Part shown: piece after piece, positions 15,781 through 24,900 of the stretch
Numbering within the stretch: position 1 is the first letter of the stretch
How the letters are laid out: each line of letters opens with the position of its first letter
NCBI RefSeq assembly: GCF_020215645.1
Contig: NZ_CP084058.1
Coordinates: 7,316,001 to 7,380,000 of the forward strand
Direction of reading: 5' to 3'
From: Nonomuraea gerenzanensis
GTDB lineage: Bacteria > Actinomycetota > Actinomycetes > Streptosporangiales > Streptosporangiaceae
Length of the DNA: 64,000 nucleotides
The notes under the pieces: generated by a model
The model's database searches: none
What the model saw: the letters and a program-made list of their open reading frames with translations, nothing else
Told to the model about the DNA's origin: nothing
Made by a program: the position numbers and the translations under genes

Positions 15781-15885
15781 GATTTCACGGTTGTCCAAGG
15801 GAAATCCGGTGAGATGCCGGTGCGGACGCGCCACTGTATCCGGGACGTAGAGCCCGGGAGCCAGGTCGCTTGGCGACCGTGACCT
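15781..15885 (+). promoter_or_regulatory. cobalamin riboswitch upstream of cbtB
   Basis: Conserved elements of the B12 aptamer are visible in order. They are AAGGGAA (15797-15803), GGTGAGATGCCGGTGCGG, CGCCACTGTA (15829-15838) and the distal GAGCCCGGGAGCCAGGTC-like segment (15850-15867). The gap to the cbtB ribosome site (15911-15916) is about 45 bases and has no U-run, so translational control or a GC-rich terminator is more likely than a classical intrinsic terminator. It is expected to lower cobalt-transporter and cobalamin-gene expression when adenosylcobalamin is plentiful. Confidence 0.85.
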
Positions 15886-15921
15886 CGCTGAATGGGACGC
15901 GTCAACCCTGAGGAGGATCGT

Positions 15922-16113
15922 ATGAGCGGACATCCCGCTCCTTCCGCCGCCATTCCCTTTCCGCGCCTGCGCCCCTGGCTGCTGGCCGTGCCCGTGCTGC
16001 TGCTCGTCGCCTACCTCGTCCTGATGGACAACGGGGCCGTCTCCCAGGCGGGCACGTTCCTGCACGAGCTGATGCACGACGGGCGTCATCTGCTCGGCGT
16101 GCCCTGTCATTAG
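15922..16113 (+). CDS. cbtB: cobalt transporter small subunit CbtB
   Basis: 63 residues, one membrane helix (about 18-36) and a histidine-rich C terminus (HELMHDGRHLLGVPCH) typical of CbtB. AGGAGG at 15911-15916 fixes ATG 15922 as the start. CbtA and CbtB are predicted cobalt uptake proteins found almost only beside cobalamin genes and riboswitches, as here. The downstream cbtA starts 12 bp later. Confidence 0.88.
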   Translation: MSGHPAPSAAIPFPRLRPWLLAVPVLLLVAYLVLMDNGAVSQAGTFLHELMHDGRHLLGVPCH

Positions 16114-16124
16114 AGGGCGCGAGC

Positions 16125-16916
16125 ATGGTACGCACTCTGCTGGTCAGGGGCCTGTTGACGGGGCTGCTGGCCGGACTCGTCGCGGGCGGCTTCGCCTTTC
16201 TCTTCGGGGAGCCGCACGTGGACAGCGCGATCGCCCTGGAGGAGGCGGCGGCCTCCGGTCACCGTCATGATGCCGGGCACGGTCATGACGAGCCGGGCAC
16301 GGACGCCGGGCACGGTCATGGTGAGGAGGCCGTGGTCTCCAGGCCGGTGCAGAAGGCCGGGCTCTTCCTCGCCACCGGCCTGTACGGGCTGGCCGTGGGC
16401 GGGGTCTTCGCGCTCGTGTTCGCGGGGCTGCGGGGACGGGTCGGGCCGCGCTCGGACGGGCGGCTCGCGCTGGCCGCCGCCGGGGCCGCTTTCACCGCCG
16501 TCGTCCTCGTGCCCTTCCTGAAATATCCCGCCAATCCACCCGCCGTGGGGGATCCCGAGACGATCAACGACCGCACGCTGCTGTACGTGGTGATCGTGCT
16601 GGTCGGGCTGGCCGCCGCGGCGATCGCGGTGGCCACCGCCCGGCGGGCCGCCTCGGCGGATCCCTGGGTGCGGTGGTCGTCGGCCGCCGGGGGCTTCCTC
16701 GTTCCGGTGATCGCGGCGTGGGTGCTGCTGCCGGGGGTCGATGAGGTGCCCGACGGGTTTCCTGCGACGCTGCTGTGGGAGTTCCGGATCGCCTCGATCG
16801 GGACGCAGCTCGTCTTCTGGGCGGCGTTCGGCGTGCTGTTCGGCTGGGCCTGCGATCGGGCGGCGGCCCGGAGCGCGGCGCCGGCCGGCCGCGTGGCTCC
16901 GGCCTCGTCGAGCTGA
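16125..16916 (+). CDS. cbtA: cobalt transporter subunit CbtA
   Basis: 263 residues with five to six membrane helices. The first helix (about 8-28) is followed by a loop with repeated Gly-His and His-Asp units (about 45-70), a probable Co2+-binding stretch. The DNA there repeats GCCGGGCACGGTCATG. The pairing with cbtB, the shared riboswitch and the cobaltochelatase genes downstream all support cobalt import for corrin synthesis. Transport itself is predicted for the family rather than widely demonstrated. Confidence 0.88.
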   Translation: MVRTLLVRGLLTGLLAGLVAGGFAFLFGEPHVDSAIALEEAAASGHRHDAGHGHDEPGTDAGHGHGEEAVVSRPVQKAGLFLATGLYGLAVGGVFALVFAGLRGRVGPRSDGRLALAAAGAAFTAVVLVPFLKYPANPPAVGDPETINDRTLLYVVIVLVGLAAAAIAVATARRAASADPWVRWSSAAGGFLVPVIAAWVLLPGVDEVPDGFPATLLWEFRIASIGTQLVFWAAFGVLFGWACDRAAARSAAPAGRVAPASSS

Positions 16917-16921
16917 GCCGG

Positions 16922-17638
16922 GTGTTGTTCATCCGGCACGCGACGACGGCCGGCATGCGCGCCGCCTGCTTCCCCGGCGACGGGGACGCCGACCCGGCGA
17001 GCCTGTCCAGGGCCGCCGCCCTGCGCCCCCTGCTCGCCGCACGCGTGGCGCAGGTCTCGCCCGGCGGGGCCCCGCGAGCCTCCCCCGCTTCCGCGCCGCT
17101 GGTCTCGCCCAGCGCGGCGCCGCAGGACGCCCCTGACGGGCCCCCGCGAGCCTCCCTCGCTGCCGCGCCGCAGGACTCCTCCGGTGGGACGCCGCAGATC
17201 TCCCCTGCGGTGGCGTGGGTTGCTCCTGCCGCGGCGGCCTGGCAGACCGCCGTGGCCATGGGGCGGGAGCCGCGCGTGTGCGCCGCGCTCGCCGAGGCCG
17301 ACTGCGGGCGGTGGCGCGGGCTGCCGTACGAGCGGGTCGCAAGGGAGGAGCCGGAGGCGCTGACACGCTGGCTGTCCGACCCGCACGCCGCACCCCATGG
17401 CGGCGAGAGCCGGGCCGCGCTCGCCCACCGGGTCGCGACCTGGCTCGACACCGAACGAGCGGCCACCCGCCCAACGATCGCGATCTGCGACGTCGGGGCC
17501 ATCAGGGCGGCGCTCGGGCACGCGCTGGGCCTCGACCCCACGGCCACCGCCCGCTTCGACGTGGCGCCCCTGTCCGCCACCGAGCTGGTCGCCGCACCCG
17601 ACGGCTGGCGGGTCGCGTACGTCAACCGAAAGGTCTGA
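16922..17638 (+). CDS. histidine-phosphatase superfamily protein (CobC/alpha-ribazole-phosphatase-like), atypical
   Basis: 238 residues. It opens with LFIRHATTAG (nucleophile His6), then LAEADCGRWRG and PHGGESRAALAHRV as in CobC-type phosphatases. Two oddities stand out. First, residues about 40-100 are a Pro/Ala/Ser-rich insertion built from imperfect repeats (APQDAPDGPP, APQDSSGGTP). Second, the position normally filled by the second catalytic histidine (T-H-G/A-G-x-I-R) reads CDVGAIR, with Asp190 in place of His. Activity may be reduced or altered. GTG 16922 is chosen because it directly precedes the LFIRHAT motif; the ribosome site is weak. It lies within the cobalt/cobalamin operon, 5 bp after cbtA. 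Confidence 0.75.
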   Translation: MLFIRHATTAGMRAACFPGDGDADPASLSRAAALRPLLAARVAQVSPGGAPRASPASAPLVSPSAAPQDAPDGPPRASLAAAPQDSSGGTPQISPAVAWVAPAAAAWQTAVAMGREPRVCAALAEADCGRWRGLPYERVAREEPEALTRWLSDPHAAPHGGESRAALAHRVATWLDTERAATRPTIAICDVGAIRAALGHALGLDPTATARFDVAPLSATELVAAPDGWRVAYVNRKV

Positions 17639-17641
17639 GTC

Positions 17642-19954
17642 TTGATCGTCACCTATCCGTTCAGCGCCGTGGTCGGCCTGGCCGACCTGAAGCTGGCGCT
17701 GGTGCTCAACGCCGTCTCACCCCGCGTGGGCGGGGTGCTCGTCCGCGGCGAGAAGGGCACCGCCAAGTCCACGATCGTGCGGGCGCTGGCGGCGCAGTTG
17801 CCTGCCGTGGACGTGGTGCCGGGCTGCCGGTTCGCCTGCGATCCGGCGGCGCCCGCGCCCGAGTGCCCCGACGGCCCGCACGACGCCGGCGCCGAGGGGG
17901 TCAGCCGCCCGGCCGCGCTGGTGGAGCTGCCGGTCGGCGCGTCGGAGGACCGGCTGGTCGGCTCCCTCGACGTGGAGCGGGCGCTGACGGAGGGGGTGAA
18001 GGCGTTCGAGCCCGGCCTGCTGGCCGCCGCGCATCGCGGCGTGCTGTACGTGGACGAGGTCAACCTCCTCCACGACCACCTCGTGGACCTGCTGCTCGAC
18101 GCCGCCGCGCTCGGCACCTGCTACGTGGAACGCGAGTCCGTCTCCGTCCGCCATGCCGCCCGCTTCCTGCTCGTGGGCACCATGAACCCGGAGGAGGGTG
18201 AGCTGCGGCCCCAGCTCCTCGACCGATTCGGCCTCACGGTCGAGGTCAGGGCCTCCCGAGACCCCGCCGAACGCGCCGAGGTGGTCCGGCGCCGGCTCGC
18301 CTTCGACGCGGACGCCGAGGCGTTCGCGGCGCGGTGGGCGGGCGAGGAGGCGGAGCTGGCCCGGAGCGTCGCCGCCGCCAGGGCCCGGGTGGCGGGGGTG
18401 CGGCTGCCGGACGCGCGGCTGCGGCAGATCGCGACGGTGTGCGCGGCGTTCGAGGTGGACGGGCTGCGGGCCGACCTCGTCACGGCGAACGCCGCCATCG
18501 CCCACGCCGCCTGGCAGGGCCGCGACAGGGTGACCACCGAGGACGTACGCGCCGCCGCCCGGCTGTCGTTGCCGCACCGCAGGCGGCGCGACCCGTTCGA
18601 CGCGCCGGGGCTGGACGAGGCGTTGCTGGAGGAACTGCTGGAACGGACGTCCGGCGGCGACGACGATCCGGACGGACCGGACGGACCGGACGGACCGGAC
18701 CGTCCGGACCGTCCGGACGACGGTCCCGGCCGATCCCCCGGCGACGACGGCGGCCAGGGTGACGGGCCGGACGGCCGCTTCGGCGACCGATGGGGCAAGG
18801 CGGGCGATCACCGGTGGCCCGGGTCCGGCACGGCGCGCCACCAGCGGGACGGCGCCGGCGCCGATCCGTCCGCCGACGGCGCGGCGGAGCACGCCGATGG
18901 CGGAGCTGGGCGAGCGGCCCGCGGCGACCGGCGGGACGGCGGCGCGGCGGGCCGGGCGCGGGGCGGTGACGGCGCGACCGGCTGGGCGTCGGGCGGTGAC
19001 GGCGCGACCGGCTGGGCGTGGGGCGGTGACGGCGCGTCGAGGACGGGTGACGGCGTGGGCGCGTCGGAGGCGGGTGGCGGCGAGGACGCCTCGAAGGTGG
19101 CCGATGGCGCCTCGCGGGCCGCGGGGGGTGAGGGGGCCTCGCGGGTGGCCGGGGTGGCGCAACCGTACCGGGTGCCGTTGCTCGAGGTGCCGGGGATCGG
19201 TGAGGGGGCGGCCGGGCGGCGGTCCAGATCGCGGGCGTCGCAAGGCAGGGGCACCGGCGCGCGCCGCCCGGACGGGCGGGTGCGCGACCTGCACGTGGCG
19301 GCGACGATGCGGGCCGCGGCGCCGTACCAGAGGCAGCGGGGGCGCAGCGGCCCAGGGCTGGTGCTGCGCGGGGACGATCTGCGCGAGGTGGTGCGCGAGG
19401 GCAGGGAGGGCAACCTCGTGCTGTTCGTGGTGGACGCGAGCGGCTCGATGGCGGCGCGCAAGCGGATGACCGCGGTCAAGACGGCCGTGCTGAGCCTGCT
19501 GCTCGACGCCTACCAGCGGCGCGACAAGGTGGGGCTGGTGACGTTCAGGGGGGTGGGGGCCGAGGTGGCGCTGCCGCCCACGTCGTCGGTGGAGGTGGGG
19601 GCGGCGCGGCTGCGTACCCTGGCGACCGGCGGGCGCACGCCCCTGGCGGCAGGGCTGGTGCGGGCGGCGGAGGTGCTGCGCGTCGAACGGCTGCGCGACC
19701 CCGCCAGGCGGCCGCTGCTCGTCCTGGTGACGGACGGGCGCGCCACGGCCGGCGGCGACGTCGAACGGGCGGCGGCGCTGCTGGACGGCACGGCCGCGGT
19801 CGTCGTCGACTGCGAGAGCGGCCCCGTGCGCCTTGGCCTGGCGGTACGGCTGGCGGCGCGGCTGCGGGCGCGGCTCGTCCCGCTCGACTCGCTGGCCGAC
19901 CTCGGCTCGGTCGTCCATGACCACAGAGCGAACGACCGCAGGAAGGCGGGTTAG
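17642..19954 (+). CDS. fused ChlI-ChlD type chelatase subunit, partner of CobN cobaltochelatase
   Basis: 770 residues. An AAA+ ChlI/BchI-like domain (1-330) has Walker A GEKGTAKST (36-44) and Walker B VLYVDEVNLL (about 134). A long Asp/Gly/Ala-rich linker (about 335-560) connects it to a VWA domain with the MIDAS motif VDASGSM (about 597). Actinobacteria lacking CobS and CobT use this fused protein with CobN to insert Co2+ into hydrogenobyrinate a,c-diamide at ATP cost. TTG 17642 is the start, with GAAAGG about 9 bases before. It is followed by cobO two bases after its stop. The linker carries two sets of tandem DNA repeats. Confidence 0.88.
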   Translation: MIVTYPFSAVVGLADLKLALVLNAVSPRVGGVLVRGEKGTAKSTIVRALAAQLPAVDVVPGCRFACDPAAPAPECPDGPHDAGAEGVSRPAALVELPVGASEDRLVGSLDVERALTEGVKAFEPGLLAAAHRGVLYVDEVNLLHDHLVDLLLDAAALGTCYVERESVSVRHAARFLLVGTMNPEEGELRPQLLDRFGLTVEVRASRDPAERAEVVRRRLAFDADAEAFAARWAGEEAELARSVAAARARVAGVRLPDARLRQIATVCAAFEVDGLRADLVTANAAIAHAAWQGRDRVTTEDVRAAARLSLPHRRRRDPFDAPGLDEALLEELLERTSGGDDDPDGPDGPDGPDRPDRPDDGPGRSPGDDGGQGDGPDGRFGDRWGKAGDHRWPGSGTARHQRDGAGADPSADGAAEHADGGAGRAARGDRRDGGAAGRARGGDGATGWASGGDGATGWAWGGDGASRTGDGVGASEAGGGEDASKVADGASRAAGGEGASRVAGVAQPYRVPLLEVPGIGEGAAGRRSRSRASQGRGTGARRPDGRVRDLHVAATMRAAAPYQRQRGRSGPGLVLRGDDLREVVREGREGNLVLFVVDASGSMAARKRMTAVKTAVLSLLLDAYQRRDKVGLVTFRGVGAEVALPPTSSVEVGAARLRTLATGGRTPLAAGLVRAAEVLRVERLRDPARRPLLVLVTDGRATAGGDVERAAALLDGTAAVVVDCESGPVRLGLAVRLAARLRARLVPLDSLADLGSVVHDHRANDRRKAG
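18670..18718 (+). repeat. GGACGGACC tandem repeats in the chelatase linker
   Basis: A 9-bp unit, GGACGGACC, recurs about four times before the series inverts into GGACCGTCC units. Together they encode an Asp-Gly-Pro/Asp-Arg-Pro tract. The inverted half could also form a stem in the mRNA. Confidence 0.75.
18961..19036 (+). repeat. 30-bp tandem repeats in the chelatase linker
   Basis: Two full 30-bp units (18961-18990, 18991-19020) and a partial third begin with GGGCGGTGACGGCGCG and encode GGDGATGWA(S/W). The unit length is a multiple of three, so copy-number change keeps frame. Confidence 0.8.
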
Positions 19955-19956
19955 CC

Positions 19957-20559
19957 GTGCCACAGGGCAAGCCGGCCGTCGTCCCCGACGACGGTCTCAC
20001 CACCCGGCAGCGCCGCACCAGGCCGCTGCTGATCGTGCACACCGGCCCCGGCAAGGGCAAGTCCACGGCCGCGTTCGGCATGGCGTTGCGGGCGTGGAAC
20101 CAGGGCTGGCCGGTCGGGGTGTTCCAGTTCGTGAAGTCGGCCAAATGGCGCATCGGCGAGGAGCGGGCGCTCAAGGTGCTCGGGGACAGCGGCGAGGGCG
20201 GCTCCGTGACCTGGCACAAGATGGGCGAGGGCTGGTCGTGGATCCAGCGGCCGGGCAGCGAGGAGGACCACGCGGCCGACGCCCGGGAGGGCTGGGAGCA
20301 GATCAAACGGGATCTGGCGGCCGAGACCTACCGGTTCTACGTGCTGGACGAGTTCACCTACCCGCTGAAGTGGGGGTGGCTGGACCTGGACGACGTGCTG
20401 GCGGCGCTCACCGCGCGGCCGGGGAACCAGCACGTCGTGATCACCGGCAGGGACGCGCCCGAGCGGCTGGTCGAAGTGGCGGATCTGGTGACGGAGATGG
20501 GCAAGGTACGCCATCCCATGGACGCCGGGCAGAAGGGCCAGAAGGGCATCGAGTGGTGA
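19957..20559 (+). CDS. cobO: cob(I)yrinic acid a,c-diamide adenosyltransferase (CobO/BtuR family)
   Basis: 200 residues. The P-loop TGPGKGKST (29-37) is the family's ATP site. FQFVKS, WIQRPGSEED and VLDEFTYPLKWGW match the CobO family core, and the C terminus RHPMDAGQKGQKGIEW is characteristic. It transfers 5'-deoxyadenosyl from ATP to the Co(I) corrin. It starts at GTG 19957 and overlaps cobB by 4 bp (GTGA), a sign of coupled translation. Confidence 0.96.
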   Translation: MPQGKPAVVPDDGLTTRQRRTRPLLIVHTGPGKGKSTAAFGMALRAWNQGWPVGVFQFVKSAKWRIGEERALKVLGDSGEGGSVTWHKMGEGWSWIQRPGSEEDHAADAREGWEQIKRDLAAETYRFYVLDEFTYPLKWGWLDLDDVLAALTARPGNQHVVITGRDAPERLVEVADLVTEMGKVRHPMDAGQKGQKGIEW

Positions 20560-21989
20560 CGATCCCGCGGCTGGTCGTCGCCGCACCCTCGTCGGGGAGC
20601 GGGAAGACGACGGTGGCCACCGGGCTCATGGCGGCGCTGCGGGCCCGCGGCCTGCGGGTCTCGCCGCACAAGGTCGGCCCCGACTACATCGACCCCGGCT
20701 ACCACGCGCTGGCCACCAGGCGGCCCGGCCGGAACCTCGATCCGTGGCTGCAGGGGGCGGAGCGGGTGGTGCCGCTGTTCCTGCACGGGGCGGACGGGTG
20801 CGAGGTCGCGGTGGTGGAGGGGGTGATGGGGCTGTTCGACGGCAAGGGGGACACCGACTTCGCCTCGACGGCGCACGTCGCGCGGCTGCTGGACGCGCCG
20901 GTGGTGCTGGTGGTGGACGCGGCGCGGCAGAGCCGGTCGGTGGCGGCGGTGGTGCACGGGTTCGCCACGTTCGATGCCCGGGTGCGGGTGGGCGGGGTGG
21001 TGCTCAACCGGGTGGGGTCGGAGCGGCACGCGCGGTTGTGCCGATCGGCGCTGGCCGAGGTGGGGGTGCCGGTGCTGGGGGCGGTGCTGCGGGACGATGC
21101 CGTGTTCACGCCGTCCCGGCATCTGGGGCTGGTGCCCGCGGCCGAGCGGCGGGAGGAGGCGGTGGCGGCGGTGGATCGGCTGGCGGCGCTGGTGGCTCGG
21201 TCGTGCGATCTCGACGCGCTGCTGCGGCTGGCCCGCTCGGCGCCTTTGTTGGACGGCTCCCCCTGGGATCCGGCCGAGGACGGGCCCGGACGTTCGCGTC
21301 CCGTGGAGGGAGCGGCAGGCGGCGCGGGACGGGCAGTGGCGAGCGGCCCTGGCGGGGAGCGGCCGGTGCAGGCAGAGGCGGGCGGTGCGGGGCGGGGGCG
21401 GCCGGTGGTGGCGGTGGCGGGTGGGGCGGCGTTCACGTTCGGCTACGCCGAACACGTGGAGCTGCTGCGGGCGGCGGGCGCGGACGTCGTGACCTTCGAC
21501 CCGCTGCGTGACGAGCGCCTGCCGGACGGCACGGGCGCGCTGGTGATCGGAGGCGGCTTCCCCGAGGTGTACGCCGCCGAGCTGGCCGCCAACGAGCCCC
21601 TGCGCGCCCAGGTGGCCACCTTCGACGGGCCGATCGTGGCCGAGTGCGCCGGGCTGCTGTACCTGTGCGACGAGCTGGACGGGCGGCGCATGTGCGGGCG
21701 CGTCCCCGGCCGGGCCGCGATGACGTCCCGGCTCACGCTCGGCTACCGGGAGGCGGTCGCGCTCGCCCGTACCCCGCTGACCAGGCCGGGCGAGCGCGTG
21801 CGCGGGCACGAGTTCCACCGCACCGCCGTCGCGTACGAGGCCGGGCCGCTGTTCCGCCACGAGGGCGGCACCGACGGGTACGGCGATCCCGGCGTGACCG
21901 CGTCCTACCTGCACCTGCACTGGGCGGGCACGCCGGGGACGGCTCAGCGGCTGGTGTCGTCCTCCAGGTCGCCCTCGGTCTTGAGGTAG
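20556..21989 (+). CDS. cobB: hydrogenobyrinic acid a,c-diamide synthase (CobB)
   Basis: 477 residues. An N-terminal dethiobiotin-synthetase-like ATP domain (PSSGSGKTT at 10-18, HKVGPDYIDPGYH and VVEGVMGLFDG) is joined to a class I glutamine amidotransferase domain with nucleophile Cys in AECAGLLYL (about 364) and His in HEFHRT. It amidates the a and c side chains using glutamine. A roughly 50-residue Gly/Ala/Arg-rich insertion separates the two domains. The start is GTG 20556 (or 20553) overlapping the cobO stop. The C-terminal tail runs 46 bp into the opposite-strand end of cobN, so the last 12 or so residues are unlikely to be conserved. Confidence 0.95.
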   Translation: MTIPRLVVAAPSSGSGKTTVATGLMAALRARGLRVSPHKVGPDYIDPGYHALATRRPGRNLDPWLQGAERVVPLFLHGADGCEVAVVEGVMGLFDGKGDTDFASTAHVARLLDAPVVLVVDAARQSRSVAAVVHGFATFDARVRVGGVVLNRVGSERHARLCRSALAEVGVPVLGAVLRDDAVFTPSRHLGLVPAAERREEAVAAVDRLAALVARSCDLDALLRLARSAPLLDGSPWDPAEDGPGRSRPVEGAAGGAGRAVASGPGGERPVQAEAGGAGRGRPVVAVAGGAAFTFGYAEHVELLRAAGADVVTFDPLRDERLPDGTGALVIGGGFPEVYAAELAANEPLRAQVATFDGPIVAECAGLLYLCDELDGRRMCGRVPGRAAMTSRLTLGYREAVALARTPLTRPGERVRGHEFHRTAVAYEAGPLFRHEGGTDGYGDPGVTASYLHLHWAGTPGTAQRLVSSSRSPSVLR

Positions 21990-24900
21990 ACCTCCTGCAG
22001 CCCGCGCAGCACGTCGGGGTCCGGGTGCTCCCACATGCCACGCTCGGCGGCCTCCAGCAGGCGCTCGGCGATGCCGTGCAGGGCCCACGGGTTCGACTCG
22101 GCCATGAACGTCTGGTTCTCCGGGTCGAGCACGTACGTCTCGGTCAGCTTGTCGTACATCCAGTCGGCCACCACCCCCGTGGTGGCGTCGTAGCCGAACA
22201 GGTAGTCGACGGTGGCGGCCAGCTCGAACGCGCCCTTGTAGCCGTGCCGCCGCATCGCGGCCAGCCAGCGCGGGTTGACGACCCTGGCGCGGAAGATGCG
22301 CGCCGTCTCCTCGGAGAGCGTTCTGGTGCGTACGGCGTCGGGCCGGGTGCTGTCACCGATGTAGGCGGCCGGGGCCCTGCCGGTGAGGGCGCGGACGGTG
22401 GCGACCATGCCGCCGTGGTACTGGAAGTAGTCGTCGGAGTCGGCGATGTCGTGCTCGCTGCTGTCGACGTTCTTGGCGGCCACGGCGATGCGGCGGTAGG
22501 CGTCCTCCATCTGCGGGCGGGCGGCCACGCCGTCGAGGTCGCGGCCGTAGGCGAAGCCGCCCCACACCGCGTACACCTCGGCCAGGTCGGCGTCGTCGCG
22601 CCAGTTGCGGCTGTCGATCAGCGGGAGCAGGCCCGCTCCGTACGCGCCGGGCGCGGAGCCGAAGATGCGCATCGTGGCCTGCCGTTCGCCGCCCCCTGCC
22701 TCGGCCACGTGGGCGCGCACGTAGTTGTGCTCGTGCGGCTCGTCCAGGGCCGCCACCAGGCGTACGGCGTCGTCGAGCATCGCCACCACGTGCGGGAAGG
22801 CGTCCCTGAAGAAGCCGCTGATCCGGACCGTCACGTCGATCCTGGGCCGGGCCAGCTCGGCGAGGGGGATCGGCTCCAGCCGGGTGACGCGGCGGGAGGC
22901 CTCGTCCCATTCGGGGCGGACGCCGAGCAGGGCCAGCACCTCCGCCACGTCGTCGCCCGCCGTCCGCATGGCGCTGGTGCCCCAGACGGACAGGCCGACG
23001 GAACGCGGCCACTCGCCCGTGTCGGCGCGGTAGCGCTCCAGCAGTGACTCGGCCATCGCCTGGCCGGTCTCCCAGGCCAGCCTGCTGGGCACGGCTCGGG
23101 GGTCCACCGAGTAGAAGTTGCGGCCTGTCGGGAGCACGTTGACCAGGCCGCGCAGCGGTGAGCCGCTGGGGCCCGCGGGGACGTAGCCGCCGTTCAGGGC
23201 GTGCAGGAGGTGGTCGAGCTCGTCGGTGGTGCGGGCCAGGCGGGGGACGACCTCGGTGGCGGCGAAGGTGAGGATCCGCGTGACGAGGCCGCCGTCGGGA
23301 GCCGTGAGCTGAGCCGCATCGGCGGGCGTCGCGGAGGCGGGCGGCGCGATGCCGAGGACGGTGCGCACAACCTCGGAGGCCGCCTCTGGGGCCCAGCCGC
23401 GTTCCTCCATCCCCGCCACCAACGCCCGCGCGACCCCCTCGGCCCGATCCACGGCCGCCAGCCCCGCCGTCCCGTCCTCCACCAGCCCGAGCGCCTCCCG
23501 CAACCCCGGCAACGTCTCGCGCCCCGCCCACAACTGCCGCGCCCGCAGGACGGCCAGAACCAGATCGACCCGCACCTGCCCCACCGGCGCCTGCCCGAGC
23601 ACGTGCAGCCCGTCCCGGATCTGCGCGTCCTTCACCTCGCACAGCCACCCGTCCACATGCAGCAGGAAGTCGTCGAACTCGCTGTCATGCGGCCGATCCG
23701 CCAGCCCCAGGTCGTGATCGAGCCGGGCGGCCTGGATGAGCGTCCAGATCTGCGCCCGGATGGCGGGTAGCTTGGCCGGGTCCATGGCGGCGATCGTGGC
23801 GTGCTCGTCCAGGAGCTGCTCCAGCCGCGCGATGTCCCCGTACGTGTCCGCCCTGGCCATCGGCGGCACCATGTGGTCCACCAGCACGGCGTGCGCCCGC
23901 CGCTTGGCCTGGGTGCCCTCGCCCGGGTCGTTCACCAGGAACGGGTAGACCAGCGGCAGGTCCCCGATCGCCGCGTCGGTGGCGCACGCGGCGGACATGC
24001 CCGCCGACTTGCCCGGCAGCCACTCCAGGTTGCCGTGCTTGCCCACGTGCACCATCGCGTGCGCGCCGAACTCGGCCGACAACCAGCGGTAGGCGGCCAG
24101 GTAGTGGTGGCTGGGCGGCAGGTCGGGGTCGTGGTAGATGGCGATCGGGTTCTCGCCGAAGCCGCGCGGCGGCTGGACCATGACGACGAGGTTCCCGGCG
24201 CGCAGCGCGGCCAGCACGATGTCGCCCTGGTGCACGAACAGCTCGCCCGGGGGCGGGCCCCAGTGCCGCTCCATCGCGGCCCGCAGGTCCTCGGGCAGCG
24301 TGCGGTACCACTGCTCGTACGAGGCGGCGGAGATCCGTACAGGATTGCCCGCGAGGTGCTCCTCGGTCAGCCAGTCCTGGTCCTGGCCACCGGCGGCGAT
24401 GAGGGCGTGGATGAGCGCGTCGCCGTCCTGCTCGGCCACGCCGGGGAAGCCCTCGCCCAGGTCGTATCCGGCCTCGGCGAGCCTGGCCAGCAGCCGTACG
24501 GTGCTGGCCGGGGTGTCCAGGCCGACGGCGTTGCCGACGCGGGAGTGCTTGGTCGGGTACGCCGACAACATCACGACCAGGCGCCGCTCGGCGGGCGGGA
24601 CGTGCCGCAGCAGTCCGTGCCGCACCGCGATGCCGGCCACCCGGGCGGCCCGCTCGGGGTCGGCGGCGTAGACGGTCAGCCCGTCCTCGTCGATCTCCTT
24701 GAACGAGAACGGCACCGTGATGATCCGCCCGTCGAACTCGGGGATCGCCACCTGTGAGGCGGCGTCCAGCGGCGACAGTCCGTCGTCGTTCTCCTCCCAC
24801 GCCTGCCGGCTGGTGGTCAGGCAGAGCCCCTGCAGGATCGGCACGTCGAGCGCGGCCAGCGCGCCCACGTCCCACGCCTCGTCGTCACCGCCCGCCGCGG

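Noticed and set aside
18670..19036. Tandem repeats considered as a possible CRISPR-like or minisatellite array.
   Set aside because: Units of 9 and 30 bp are in the coding frame of the chelatase subunit, have no spacers and no cas genes nearby.
17717..19963. A 748-codon open frame on the minus strand opposite the ChlI-ChlD gene.
   Set aside because: The plus-strand frame has intact Walker, MIDAS and linker features; the opposite frame gives only Arg/His/Pro-rich low-complexity sequence and is a GC-bias shadow.
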